Source: Erinaceus europaeus (Eukaryota; Chordata; Mammalia; Eulipotyphla; Erinaceidae). From it: DNA of 64,000 nt. Shown here one piece after another: positions 11,081 through 22,979 of this stretch (position 1 is the stretch's first letter; the number at the start of each line of letters is the position of its first letter). A model generated the notes under the pieces. It saw only the letters and a program-made list of their open reading frames with translations. It searched no databases and had not been told where the DNA came from. The DNA lies in NCBI RefSeq assembly GCF_950295315.1, contig NC_080165.1:2114158-2178157 (forward strand), given 5' to 3'. A program made the translations under genes and the position numbers.

Positions 11081-11511
11081 AGAAGTTGGTCTCTCTCTCT
11101 CTCTCCCTTTCTCTCTCTTTTTTCTTGGTGATAATTCTGCCCGCACTGACTAATTTAGAGAAAGACAGAGGAAACAGAGGGACAGAGGAAAAGACAACAG
11201 CTTCCCCAGTGCTGTGGTGGCTACTCTGGCATCTGCTGGACACAGAAAGCCATACTTTGTCCACCCAGGTGAGCAATTTTGGCAACCATGACTGACATTT
11301 TTAGCCTAACCCTACGTTCAGCGGTGGCTTGCATACAGGACACAAAAGAGAACGTTCTAGAAAGACAAAAGTTAAAATAAGTCCAGAAAGACTGATAATG
11401 TTTAAAACACTGGAACTCCTTCTGCAATATTCATTCAATTTAGGTAAACTGTCCATTAAGGAAAACGTATCACACATGAACACAAAGATATTAACATAGT
11501 TCTTTCAAATC

Positions 11512-11640
11512 ATGCTTTCTTTCTTTCTTTCTTTTCTTTTTTTTTTTTTTACCAGAGTACTGCTCAGCTCTGGTTTATGGCAGTATTGGGGATTGAACCT
11601 GGGACTTGAGAGCCTCAGGCATGAAAGTCAAATCGTTTTT
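11512..11640 (-). mobile_element. SINE-C, antisense
   Basis: T-rich tail, then ACCAGAGTACTGCTCAGCTC and GGGGATTGAACCTGGG, the antisense of a GGTTCAATCCCC B box. The very 5' end is lost. Confidence 0.8.
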
Positions 11641-11960
11641 TTTTTTTCTGGGAAACCTTTTAATAACATGTATAGACACTGTATGTAGGAGAAATAGACT
11701 ACTTTCCCAAGGCAAGCAAATGTTTGAATTTTAAAACAAAATGCAGTTACTCTGAAAACAATTGAATTAATAAGTAATTTAAAAAAATCATTGATAATTA
11801 TGTATATACTTCATAGATGTATATAGTCTATATATTTATATAAAGGCATATATCATCTGGAGGCTTTAGAAAAAGTCCTGGCCCACAATCTATTATTTCT
11901 GAACAGCTCCTAACTAAGAATTTTAGAAGCTAGGTGTTGTCTAACCTGGTTCAACACACT
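11641..11960. other. Unclassified AT-rich stretch
   Basis: No gene or repeat recognised. Confidence 0.4.
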
Positions 11961-11961
11961 G

Positions 11962-12092
11962 ACAAAACCACAGGCTAAGAGGGGCACAACTCCACACAAT
12001 TCCCACCACCAGAACTCCGTATCCCTTCCCCTCCTCTGACAGCTTTCCTATTCTTCATCCCTCTGGGAGTATGGACCCAGGGTCATTGTAGA
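11962..12092 (-). mobile_element. HR copy, strongly 5'-truncated
   Basis: Contains only the last ~130 bp of HR: GGGGCACAACTCCACACAAT, CCACCACCAGAACTCCG and CTCTGGGAGTATGGACCC, all antisense. Confidence 0.9.
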
Positions 12093-12817
12093 AGAAGTTT
12101 GTCCCACATGGGACAAAGTTGCCCAGGCTGGTGGAAAATCCACCTGGTGTGTCTGATATCCTCTGTTTGATCCCTGTCTCCATATACAACTGGGTCCTGG
12201 CCTGGCTCGTCTCTCTTCTCTATCTCATGTGAATTCTCTCCTTCGTGTCTAAGAAACAAAACACACATTTCAAAAAGGAAGAAGGAGGAATGACTTGAGG
12301 CAGCCATGCTGTTCTTCTGCTCAAGTCCAGCTTGAAACTAGAGGCTTGAAGGAAAAACAAAGCACATAGTGGAATCCAAGACTTGGAGGACCCCACAATT
12401 GTTTTGCACAGCCTGGTGACTTAAGTTAGGCTTAACCTTAAACAAATAAAAGAAAAAGCTTGTCATCACCTGCTTATGAACAAGGAAAGAGAACGTGAGC
12501 TAGTAATCATGGAACAGGGAAGGCAAACCTTTCTCATAGCCGAGGGCTTCAGGATGGAATTGTCTTATTAGAGAACTGTTTGGTAGGAGGAATAAATATT
12601 TAGTTTTAGTTAAATTGAAATCAACTCTCTTTCAAGTCATTACCTCTCTAATAAAATGATAAAAAATCTTTGTGAGAAGCATACATGTCAATTTGTAAAA
12701 CAATTAACCTACTAGTTAACCAAGGCTTTGCTGTCCTCCCAATGCTTATAGGTGAATTATTCATTTGACATATCTGTCAATTTAGTGGAAAACTTGTCTA
12801 TTAAACTAAAGCAGAAC

Positions 12818-12859
<42 letters not shown>

Positions 12860-13005
12860 AGCAAACAAAACAAAACAAAAAATCCTTCTAGAAATTAAGA
12901 AAATTTCCCATTTTATAATCAGACATTTTATAAATTCACCTAAGAGACAAAACAAACTGTAAAGCAATTTGCATTTTAATTCCAAGTCACACCTACTTTT
13001 ATTTT
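12093..13005. other. Unclassified stretch with (TA)n
   Basis: No gene recognised. A (TA)n microsatellite lies at 12821-12855. Confidence 0.45.
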
Positions 13006-13007
13006 GA

Positions 13008-13226
13008 ATTTTATTTTTTTAAATATTTATTTATTATTGGATAGAGGCAGAGATAAATTGAGAGGAGAGGGGAAGATAGAGAGGGAGAGAGACAGAGAGA
13101 CAACTGCAGCCCTGCTTTACCACTCATGAAGCTTTTCCCCTGCAGGTGGGGACCTGGGGCTTGAACCTGGGTCCTTGTGCACTGTAACATGTGAGTGTCA
13201 CCAGGTGCACTACCACCTGGCCCCTC
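13008..13226 (-). mobile_element. SINE-B, antisense
   Basis: AAATATTTATTTATTATTGG tail, GATAGAGGCAGAGATAAATTG body, CCCTGCAGGTGGGGACC, the TTGAACCTGGGTCC B box and a head ending CCAGGTGCACTACCACC. Confidence 0.9.
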
Positions 13227-13449
13227 CACCATAATTTTATATGAACTCAGGCAATTGTACACATTATTTCATTTCAGTGGGCTTTTTATTATTAATAGAC
13301 ATTAAAACAAAATTAAATCTATGGTATCAAAATATAGCCAGAATTAAATAACATTAAGTCAGTGAATCACTGTTGTATATTAAGTGACTGTTATCATTGT
13401 ACATCAAAGACTTAAATAGCTTGCCTGAAGAGTGATTTTTTTTACACAT

Positions 13450-13640
13450 TTGTTTTTATTATGTTATTCATTGATTATTATTTGGACAGAGATAGAGATA
13501 AATAGAGAAATATAGAGAGACACCAGAAGCATGGCTCCACCACTCATGACGTTTCCTTCCTGCAGGTGGTAACCAGGGGCTTGAACTTGTGTCTTTGCAC
13601 ATGATGCTTGTGTTCATTGTGTACCACCAACTGTCCCAAC
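13450..13640 (-). mobile_element. SINE-B, antisense, diverged
   Basis: GACAGAGATAGAGATAAATAG body, CCTGCAGGTGGTAACC, GCTTGAACTTGTGTC and a degenerate head (GTACCACCAACTGTCCC). Confidence 0.8.
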
Positions 13641-14440
13641 ATAGTGTGTCTCTGCTATGTGCACAACCCAAATTCAAGCCTGGCCCTTCCTGCACTGAGG
13701 GAAGAATTGGCACTGTGGTATCTTCCACTTTATCTATGAATAAAGGAATAAATAAAACAGAAAGCAAATGAAATACTAAATCATTATACCTGTAGACTAG
13801 ACTTCCTCTTTATCGTTAGTGACATGTTGAAGTCCTCCTTAATGAATAAGTTTGTACCTAACTAATGACACGCATATTCCATGAAAAGGAATATTTTTTT
13901 ACTTTCTTATAATTGAATTTTTTGAATATTTCAGAATGACTGAGACCACTTTTGATTCTCAGTGAATTAACACACATACAACTTTTTGAATAAGCCCTTG
14001 AACTTAGGAAGTAATTGAAACTTAAAACAACTTCTAACTTTGAATAAATGATTATCCTTTGGGTATTTACTTTACAATGTCAGAAATTATAAATTCACCA
14101 CTGTTTAAGGTGTATTGTTTTACCTCCCTATGAAATTTGAATATTATGTTTTCCTTTTGTGATAAGGCTAACTGCAAAATCATTTGAATTAAACTGTCTG
14201 CGGTGCTTCTGACAACACATGAAAGCCAAAGACTAAAAGACACTGTTATCATACTTTCAGAGTTTTCTAAATACCTTAATATCTAGGATAATGAGATTTA
14301 GAAAAAAAAAAAAGACTGGAGAAGTCCTCTTATCTAAGACACTTACCCTCGTCTGACTCACTGGAGAGAAAATTTAAGAACTCTAACATTTTTAAAAACA
14401 GTGTCCCCTTGTTTTTTTTTCCTTTTTTTTTAATTTAAGA
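13641..14440. other. Unclassified AT-rich stretch
   Basis: No gene or repeat family recognised. Confidence 0.4.
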
Positions 14441-14850
14441 AAGGATTAATTAACAAAATCATAGGGTAGGAGGGGTACAACTCCACACAATTCCCACCAC
14501 CCAATCTCCATATCCCACCCCCTCCCCTGATAGCTTTCCCATTCTCTATCCCTCTGGGAGCATGGACCCAGGGTCATTGTGGGATGCAGAAGGTGGAAGG
14601 TCTGGCTTCTGTAATTGCTTCCCCGCTGAATATGGGCGTTGACTGGTCGGTCCATACTTCCAGTCTGCCTCTCTCTTTCCCTAGTAGGGTGGGGCTCTGG
14701 GGAAGCTGAGCTCCAGGACACATTGGTGGGGTCTTCAATCCAGGGAAGCCTGGCCAGCATCCTGGTGGCATCTGGAACCTGGTGATTGAAAAGAGAGTTA
14801 ACATACTAAGCCAAACAAGTTGTTGAGCAATCATGGACCCAAAGCTTGGG
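14440..14850 (-). mobile_element. HR 3' module joined to an L1-II 3' UTR
   Basis: Antisense HR 3' end of about 410 bp: GGTACAACTCCACACAAT, CCCGCTGAATATGGGCG and CATCTGGAACCTGGTG, up to about TTGAGCAATCATGGACCC. At that point the sequence continues without a visible break into the L1-II 3' UTR on the same strand, not into the HR upstream part seen at 23400-24080. Confidence 0.85.
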
Positions 14851-15642
14851 ATAGTGGAGAGGAAGTGTTAGGGGGTTACTCACTGCAAACTCTAGTGTAC
14901 TTCTGCTATCAGGTATATATTTTGCAGTAGTTTATGGATACGTGTAAACATAAGCTCTCTCTCACAGAAACTGGTGTATATGTAGGTTATGGGAATTTGT
15001 TAGAAAGTGAACCACCTGAGATGGAATTAGAGTATACTATGAAAGGAAAGGTCTCACCCGAGTAATGAAGCTGAAGGGTTGTCATTCCACACGTGAAATC
15101 TCTGGATACAGTCTGAGGTGAAGCATGTTGAGGTGGCAATTGTTGCATTTGTTAGGTTGTGATCGGCGGATGCAATATTATTTGGTATGGATTGGGAGAG
15201 GCATACAGGAAAGTGGGCCCTATCCAAGGGTTCCAGGACTGGGGGAAGTAGGGGCTCTATAGTGGAGATGTGAGGTTCCTGCTGTCTTAGGGTTCAAAAA
15301 GACAATTGATAGTTAATGTTATCATCACATTATTTGGTAATTGGGTTAACTTTGAAAAGTCCTTTTGTTAGGGTTTGCTGTACAGTACCCAGTGTCTTGT
15401 ATATAGCTGTGCTATTGGATGCTTTTGATCTACTTGGTCTAGGCTTTTGAGAGAGTCCGCATATCAAATACACAGCCTATATATTAAAAAGATTCAGTTT
15501 GTGTTTTGAAAAACTTTGAGACATACAATTAATTTTACCCCTCTCAAATTAATTAACTAGTGATTTATATGTCTACATTTTGTTAGGAGTGTACATAAAC
15601 ACCATTCCCACCACCAAAAGACTATGACCCATCCCTCCCACC
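14850..15642 (-). mobile_element. L1-II 3' UTR, antisense
   Basis: About 790 bp that match the 3' UTR of the L1-II at 48880-49600. Shared blocks include GGTCTCACCCGAGTAATGAAG, CCAGGACTGGGGGAA, CTTTTGAGAGAGTC and GTACATAAACACCAT. Non-coding. Confidence 0.8.
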
Positions 15643-16190
15643 CCCCACTGGACCTTCCATGTGATCCAGTAATTCCTCTCCTGGGGTTATACCCCAAGGA
15701 CTCCATAACACCTAACCAAAAAGAGGTGTTTACTTCCATGTTCATAGCAGCACAATTCATAATAGCTAAAACCTGGAAGCAACCCAGGTGCCCAAAAACA
15801 GATGAGTGGCTGGGAAAGCTGTGGTATATATACACAATGGAATACTATGCAGCTATCAAGAACAATGAACCCACCTTCTCTGACCCATCTTGGAAGGAGC
15901 TAGAAGGAATTATGTTAAGTGAGCTAAGTCAGAAAGATAAAGATGAGTATGAGATGATCCCACTCATCAACAGAAGTTGAGGAAGAAGATCTGAAAGGGA
16001 AAATAAAAGCAGGACCTGACTAAATTGTAAGTAGGGCACCAAAGTAAAAACCCTGTGGTGAGGGGTAGACATACAGTGTCACCTTGTAACAAAGGACTAT
16101 CATTGTAGCTTAGAGAAAGCTTCCTAAAGAATCCAGACTTGCCTGGCCTGATTCTGAGACCAGAGAGAAACAGCACAAGGCTCTTCATAC
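15643..16190 (+). mobile_element. L1-II ORF2 C-terminus and start of 3' UTR, inverted segment
   Basis: Plus-strand open frame 15624-15980. From about residue 8 it encodes the L1 ORF2 C-terminus: [50 protein letters not shown]. It ends at a TGA at 15978. The start of the L1-II 3' UTR follows to about 16190. The adjoining piece at 14850-15642 is the later part of the same 3' UTR on the opposite strand. The two pieces together are therefore one minus-strand insertion whose 5' segment is inverted, as expected from twin priming. Confidence 0.85.
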
Positions 16191-17480
16191 ACTGTGTTGT
16201 GTAAACATCATTCTTTCAGAAAAGAAGGGTCATAGATTCCTGCATTGACCATTGAAATGAGAAACCGATCAGATGGTGTTGAGTATTCTTAATTTCCAAC
16301 TCTTAGATTTCCAAGGACAGACAATAGTAAGTCCTTTTAAGTTCAGTAGTGCAAGGCAGATAGCCACATGTCTGGTTCTGTTAACATAAAAGTAATCTGC
16401 TTAGATAGAAAGTTCCCTAGGATGATATTTTAGTTTTCCCTTTTGGAGTGGAGAGTAAAATGAATGTCATTTTCTTTCTCACTAAGGTGTTCCTTTGCAG
16501 ACTTATCTTGTGAAGTTACAAAGAGCCCATATGGATGGAATCAGTAAGTTTCCCATTCAGTTCCCCTGAGTATAATTCACATCAATCTAGTGTTTCCAGT
16601 TGACCTAAAATAAAATTCAGATGCTTGAAATATATAAGTACAAGAAGAAATGGAAAAAAAAGCTTAGAGAATTCACAGAAACAAAAGAAAGCAAATAAAA
16701 TTGCACACATTTTCACACTTTATGATAACTAGTGATAAAAATATTTTATCTTTGTCTATTAAATTCTGCTGGCTAAATCAAATGACTTCAATTACACGTA
16801 ATCCCATGGGAAAACAAACAAAATTTGTTGGCTTTGGCTTTCCTCAAAACAAAATCAATCTAAAGATAGATCTTGAGAAAGAATAGAGTTTAAAAAAGGA
16901 GAGACACAGAGATTAGCTAGTCCACTGTAGTCTGTCACAATAAGCAAATAAAAACAGTGAGTTCTGAATGATTCTGGTTTGTTTCAAGTTTATTTTCAAG
17001 ATTTCTAGCATACAAACAAATAAAATGGTTTTTCAATTATCACTTAAAATGCATATTTTGATTCAAAAGATGAATCTTATAATTTTAGCTTACCTACTGT
17101 GGTACATGAACTTTGCATTTCTTCACTTACTTCAGAAATGAGCAGATTGATTGATATTGGTGATCACTTACCTAGATAATTTTCTTCAGCTTATGTATTA
17201 GTCAGATGGGGCTATAATCTTTAATACTGAGTGTAGATCTTGCAGGAATAAAACTAAATTGATATATAAAATATTTATTAGTTTTTATTTACTTTTGTAT
17301 TGTCTTCCCTTTAACTGTTTACATTTTAGGGAAACCAGCATTTTTTTAAAATAAACAAATGTTTAAAATATATTTGCTTTACTTCACAATGTTCTTTCTA
17401 AACTGGAAATTTTGGAAAGTATTTTCAAGTATTTTTGAATAAAAGGTTTCAAAGGATTAATAAACTGTAGTTCAGTAAGA
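16191..17480. other. Unclassified AT-rich stretch
   Basis: No gene, exon or repeat family recognised over about 1.3 kb. Confidence 0.45.
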
Positions 17481-17499
17481 TTAAAAAGATATAACTAAA

Positions 17500-17975
17500 A
17501 CAGACTTCCTAGCTTCTTCCAACACGAAGACCCCAAATCTCATCTGCTCTGTTCTGACCTTTAGTTTCCTGATTATTAAACAGTTTTTCTGCTTTATATA
17601 TGAATTGTTTTTCAGCCACCACGTTCCAGATACTATAGTGATGCCAACCTGACTTCCCTGGGAAGACGACCTCACCAATGTCCAGGAGCCCCACCTCCCC
17701 AGAGCCCTGCCCCACTAGGGAGAGACAGAGGCAGGCTGGGAGTATGGATCCACCTGCCAACACCCATGTCCAGTGGAGAAGCAATTACAGAAGCCAGACC
17801 TCCCACTTTCTGCTCCCCATAATGAGCCTGGGTCCATACTCCCAGAGGAATAAAGAATAGGGAAGCTTCCAATAGAGGAGATGGGATGGGGAGTTCTGGT
17901 GATGGGAATTGTGTGGAATTGTATCCTTTTTATCCTGTGGTCTTGTCAATAATTATTAAATAATAAAAAAAAGAA
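17500..17975 (+). mobile_element. HR copy (older subfamily)
   Basis: Plus-sense HR with CTTCTTCCAACACGAAGACC, CTTTATATATGAATTG, GCCAACCTGACTTCCCTGGG, GGAGAAGCAATTACAGAAGCC and the 3' end GGGAATTGTGTGGAATTG...TCTTGTCAATAATTATTAAA. Confidence 0.9.
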
Positions 17976-17981
17976 CCAAAA

Positions 17982-18186
17982 TTTAGGAGGGCAGGAAGTG
18001 TCATGCCTAGTTAAATACACACATTACAGTGCACAAGGACCTGGGTTCAAGCCCCTGGTCCTTAGCTGCAAGGGGAAAGATTCAGGAGTGGTGAAGCAGG
18101 GCTGCATGTATCTCTCCGTCTCCTCCTCTCCTCTCCATTTCTCTCTGTCTCTACCCAGTAATAAATAAATAAAATATTAAAAAGAA
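17982..18186 (+). mobile_element. SINE-B, sense
   Basis: tRNA-like head (GTTAAATACACACATTACAG), GGGTTCAAGCCCCTGG B box, CAGGGCTGCATG, CT-rich body and AATAAATAAATAAAAT tail. Confidence 0.9.
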
Positions 18187-18640
18187 GCAAAATTCACACA
18201 TAACTATGATGTCCCATAATAGGCAGATGGAGAAAACGAGTCATGTCCTAATAAAGGCAAATTATTCAGTATTAGACACAAATGAGATATGAAGTCATCA
18301 ACTGCTAAGGAGAAATCATACGTATTATCAGTAATAATGATGTCAGTCTGGACAACTCCATACTGAAAGTCTCCTACAATCTGTGTCTTTCCAGGAAACA
18401 CAAAACCAGAAGACAGGAAGACGTACCCACTGTTGGGGCTGGAGGAATGGAGAGTGTGAGGTGCATGGAACACAAAACAGTTGGCCACAAGGATTTCACA
18501 GTGTCACTGCAGTGAAAAACAGTGCTCTTTTTCGTTTGTTTGTTTTTCAGTTCTTAAATCATTTTAAAGACGTAACATTTTTGTTTCTTTGTTTTTCTTT
18601 AATTTTTCCAGTCTTTTCTTTTTAAAAGTGATAACTAAAA
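18187..18640. other. Unclassified stretch
   Basis: No gene or repeat recognised. Open frames are short and lack known motifs. Confidence 0.4.
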
Positions 18641-18644
18641 TGGA

Positions 18645-19262
18645 AGTATTGACAAGACCATAGGGTAAAAGAGGTACAGTTCCACACAGTTCCCACCACT
18701 ATATCCATGTCCCATCCCCTCCATTGGAAGCTTCCCTATTCTCTATCCCTCTGGGAGCAGGGACCCAGGATCATTGTGGGGTGCAGAAGGTGGGAGGTCT
18801 GGCTTCTGTAATTGCTTCCCCGCTGAACATGGGTGTTGACAGGTGGATACACACCCCCAGCCTGTTTCTTTATTTCCCTAGTGATGCAGGGCTCTGGGGA
18901 GGGGAGGTCCCAGGACACATTGGTGAGGTTGTCTGCCCAGAGAAGTCAGGATGGTGTCATGGTAGCATCTGAAACTCGGTGACTAAAAGTCATTAAAATA
19001 TAAAGCAGAAAAAAAATTGCTTAATAATCAGGAACCTAAAGGCAAGAATATAGCAGATGAAATTTGGGGTCTCCATTTTGTAAAAACCTAGTAGGTCTAT
19101 TTTAGGTCTATTTAGGGTCCATGACTTTGCCAATTTTTGCCTGAGCCTGATAGCTAACATGCAGGTGGACCCAACATAGTGTCTGAGGAGAAGGTGTCAT
19201 AGTTTGAAAAAGGACTAGAAAGCTGGATCAGGGAAGAGAGTAGATCCCACACATGGGGAAAG
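18645..19262 (-). mobile_element. HR copy, about 620 bp
   Basis: Antisense HR from its 3' end (ACAAGACCATAGGGTAAAAG) through the CCCGCTGAACATGGGTG and GACACATTGGTGAGG blocks to GGTGTCATAG...AGAGAGTAGATCCC. It matches the 23030-23650 part of the EN-RT LINE's 3' UTR. Confidence 0.9.
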
Positions 19263-19946
19263 TTAGGGAAGGTTCTTTTTGATTTTCTCAAAAAAATCTT
19301 AGTTATTAATGATGGAGTCATGTCTGTGTACTGTGATGGGATGACCCTGACAGGAATGTGTGTGGATGGAATAAGCCTGACTGACAGAAAGGTGGAGACA
19401 GAGAATGGTTTATATTGTCAATATAAGCAGAGCAGACTTGGGGAAGGAAAGACCCCCTTAAAAATCTGACCTTTTGAGCAGCTCAGCTTAAATCCAAATT
19501 GGTATGTGGTGCTGGTAACTTACCTCAGAAGTGTGGTATAATTTTGGACATCAAATCCAGACAGATTTTAGGTGCTTCCTGGACTTCCCACTTACCTCCA
19601 GTGACCACAATCTGAAGACCTAGCGGAATTCTCATTCATAAGCATAACTGATGTTTCCTTTCCCTGCAGACTTCTCACGGGCACTCAGGGATCCACATTT
19701 TCCTGGCTGGCATGCATTCACTCTCTCTTTGAAGGATTTGTATCCTTTCCTCACCATTCAACATTAATTTAATTGTATGTCTGCATTGTGTCATAGGATC
19801 TTCCCCCCAGAAAATCCATTATAACTGTAAACAATCAGTCACAAAGTAAAGTCTTTCACTTCAAGGTGGAAATTAGCACTCTGAGAACCAGACCCTCACA
19901 GTACAAATCATTGCCCAGACTCAAAAGGAAGTTGGAGAAAATGTTT
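19263..19946. other. Unclassified stretch
   Basis: No gene or known repeat recognised. Confidence 0.4.
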
Positions 19947-20238
19947 AAGAACTCAATGAGGGAGTCGGGCTGTAGCACAGCGGGTTAAGCGCAGGTGGCG
20001 CAAAGCACAAGGACTGGCATAAGGATCCCGGTTCGAACCCTGGCTCCCCACCTGCAGGGGAGTCGCTTCACAGGCGGTGAAGCAGGTCTGCAGGTGTCTA
20101 TCTTTCTCTCCTCCTCTCTGTCTTCCCCTTCTCTCTCCATTTCTCTCTGTCCTATCCAACAACGACAACAACAATAATAACTACAATAATAAAACAACAA
20201 GGGCAACAAAAGGGAATAAATAAATAAAATAAAATATT

Positions 20239-20815
20239 TTAAAAAAGCTTTAATGCTTCCAGTTTTTCACCATTGAGTATGATGTTGGCTATAGGTTTGC
20301 TATATATAGACTCCACTATCTTCAGGAATTTCCCATCTATTCCCATTTTTTGTAGTGTTTTGATCATAAAGGGATGTTGTATTTTGTCAAAGGCTTTCTC
20401 TGCATCTATTGATATGACCATGTGGTTTTTGGTCTTACTTTCATTGATGTGGTGGATCACATTGATTGATTTATGTATATTAAACCAACCTTGCATGCCT
20501 GGGATAAAGCCCACTTGGTCATGATGAACAATCTTTTTGATATACTGCTGTATCCGGTTGGCTAGAATTTTGTTCAATATTTTTGCATCTATGTTCATCA
20601 GAGATATTGTTCTGTAGTTTTCTTTTTTGGTTGTTTCCCTGTCTGCTTTTGGTATCTGGGTGATGTTGGCTTCATAGAAGCTGGCAGGGAGTATTCCAGT
20701 GTCTTCAATCTTCTGGAAGACTTTTAAAAGTAGAGGTATTAGTTCTTCTTTGAAAGTTTTGTAGAATTCATTTGTAAAACCATCTGGTCCAGGACTTTTA
20801 TTCTGGAAGCATTTC
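20239..20815 (-). pseudogene. L1-I ORF2 reverse transcriptase, 5' segment, inverted
   Basis: Minus-strand open frame of 192 codons encoding the first part of an L1 reverse transcriptase: [55 protein letters not shown], then the catalytic-Asp region [12 protein letters not shown] and [11 protein letters not shown]. It is the 5' part of the same L1 that continues on the plus strand at 20816. The coding order is preserved across the inversion, because [11 protein letters not shown] normally precedes [14 protein letters not shown]1 ORF2 is normally about 1,250-1,280 residues, so endonuclease and N-terminal sequence are missing. Confidence 0.95.
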
Positions 20816-22690
20816 ACCTCAGATCAGGTACTAGACAGGGCTGCCCACTATCACCATTACTATTCAACATAGTGTTGGAAGTTCTTGCCATAGCAATCAG
20901 GCAGGAGCAAGGAATTAAAGGCATACAGATTGGAAGAGAGGAAGTCAAATTTTCCTTATTTACAGATGACATGATAGTATACATGGAAAAACCTAAGGAA
21001 TCCAGCAAGAAGCTTTTGGAAATCATCAGGCAATACAGTAATGTGTCAGGCTATAAAATTAACATTCAAAAGTCAGTGGCATTCCTCTATGCAAACACTA
21101 AGTTAGAAGAAATTGAAATCCAGAAATCAGTTCCTTTTTCTATAGCAACAAAAACAATAAAATATCTAGGAGTAAACGTAACCAAAGAAGTGAAAGACTT
21201 GTATACTGAAAATTATGAGTCACTACTCAAAGAAATTGAAAAAGACACAAAGAAGTGGAAAGATATTCCATGTTCATGGCTTGGAAGAATTAACATCATC
21301 AAAATGAATATATTACCCAGAGCCATTTACAAATTTAATGCTATCCCCATCAAGATCCCAAGCACATTTTTTAGGAAAAATAGAAAAAATGCTACAAATG
21401 TTTATCTGGAACCAGAAAAGACCTAGAATTGTCAAAACAATCTTGAGAAAAAAGAACAGAACCGGAGGCATCACACTCCCAGATCTCAAACTGTATTATA
21501 GGGCCATTGTCATCAAAACTGCTTGGTACTGGAACATGAACAGACACACTGACCAGTGGAATAGAATTGAGAGCCCAGAAATGAGGCCCCACACCTATGG
21601 ACATCTAATCTTTGACAAAGGGGCCCAGACTATTATATGGGGAAAGCAGAGTCTCTTCAACAAATGGTGTTGGAAACAATGGGTTGAAACATGCAGAAGA
21701 ATGAAACTGAATCACTGTATTTCACCAAATACAAAAGTGAATTCCAAGTGGATCAAGGACTTGGATGTTAGACCAGAAACTATCAATACTTAGAGGAAAA
21801 TATTGGCAGAACTTTTTTCCGCATAAATTTTAAAGACATTTTCAATGAAATGAATCCAATTACAAGGAAGACTAAGGCAAGTATAAACCTATGGGACTAC
21901 ATCAAATTAAAAAGCTTCTTCAGAGCAAAAGAAACCACTATAGAAACCAAGAGACCCCTCACAGAATGGGAGAAGATCTTTACATGCCATACATCAGATA
22001 AGAGTTTAATAACCAACATATATAAAGAGCTTGCCAGACTCAACAACAAGAAAACAAATAACCCCATCCAAAAATGTGGGGAGGAGTTGGACAGAATATT
22101 CACCACAGAAGAGATCCAAAAGGCAGAGAAACACATGAAAAAATGCTCCAAGTCTCTGATTGTCAGAGAAATGCAAATCAAGACAATAATGAGATATCAC
22201 TTCACTCCTGTGAGAATGTCATACATCAGAAAAGGTAACAGCAGCAAATGCTGGAGAGGGTGTGGGGTCAAAGGAACCCTCCTGCACTGCTGGTGGGAAT
22301 GTCAATTGGTCCAGCCTCTGTGGAGAACAGTCTGAAGAACTCTCAGAAGGCTAGAAATGGATCTACCCTATGACCCTGCAATTCCCCTCCTGGGGATATA
22401 TCCTAAGGAACCCAACACATCCATCCAAAAAGATCTGTGTACACATATGTTCTTGGCAGCACAATTTGTAATAGCCAAAACCTGGAAGCAACCCAGGTGT
22501 CCAACAACAGATGAGTGGCTGAGCAAGTTGTGGTCTATATACACAATGGAATACTACTCAGCTGTAAAAAACGGTGACTTCACCGTTTTCAGCTGATCTT
22601 GTGTGGACCTTGAAAAAATCATGTTGAGTGAAATAAGTCAGAAACTGAAGGATGAATATGGGATGATCTCACTCTCAGGCCGAAGTTGAA
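20816..22690 (+). pseudogene. L1-I ORF2 reverse transcriptase to C-terminus, broken
   Basis: Continues ORF2 in the sense orientation: [20 protein letters not shown], then the catalytic box [10 protein letters not shown] (the usual A of FADD is T), [35 protein letters not shown], and after a frameshift near 21340-21420 [20 protein letters not shown]. Next come the Cys-rich [18 protein letters not shown] and [17 protein letters not shown]. At least three frameshifts or stops (about 21400, 21800 and 22335) break it. Not functional. Confidence 0.95.
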
Positions 22691-22925
22691 AAACAAGATT
22701 AGAAAAGAAAACACAAGTTAAACCTGAAATGGAATTGGAGTATTGCACCAAAGTAAAAGACTCTGGGGTGGGTAGGTGGGTGGGGAGAATACAGATCCAT
22801 GAAAGATGATGAATGACATAGTGGGGGTTGTATTGTTAAATGGGAATCTGGGGAATGTTATGCATGTACAAACTATTGTATTTACTGTTGAATGTAAAAC
22901 ATTAATTCCCCAATAAAGAAATAAA
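22690..22925 (+). mobile_element. L1-I short 3' UTR
   Basis: About 235 bp after ORF2: GCACCAAAGTAAAAGACTC, a GGTGGGTGGGGAG run, GTTATGCATGTACAAAC and the 3' end AATTCCCCAATAAAGAAATAA with a polyadenylation signal. The same 3' UTR ends the L1 at 31805-32830. The short target duplication of this L1 is probably TATTTTAAAAAA(G/T)CTTTA, at 20236 and 22927. Confidence 0.85.
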
Positions 22926-22979
22926 TTATTTTAAAAAATCTTTAAAAAGAAGAACTCAATGAAATATCAAGTGTGATAT

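Larger units (their letters stand above)
19947..22962 (+). mobile_element. SINE-A insertion split by a nested L1
   Basis: The 13-bp target duplication AAGAACTCAATGA lies at 19947-19959 and 22950-22962. A complete plus-sense SINE-A begins at 19960. Its head reads GTAGCACAGCGGGTTAAGCG and its B box GGTTCGAACCC is at 20030-20040. Its A-rich tail begins near 20190. The L1 at about 20250-22925 lies inside the tail, and the tail remnant resumes just before the right-hand target duplication. Confidence 0.9.

Noticed and set aside
19960..20060. Possible tRNA gene, because of the A-box and B-box-like sequences
   Set aside because: The head cannot fold as a full tRNA and continues into the SINE body; it is the pol III promoter part of a SINE.
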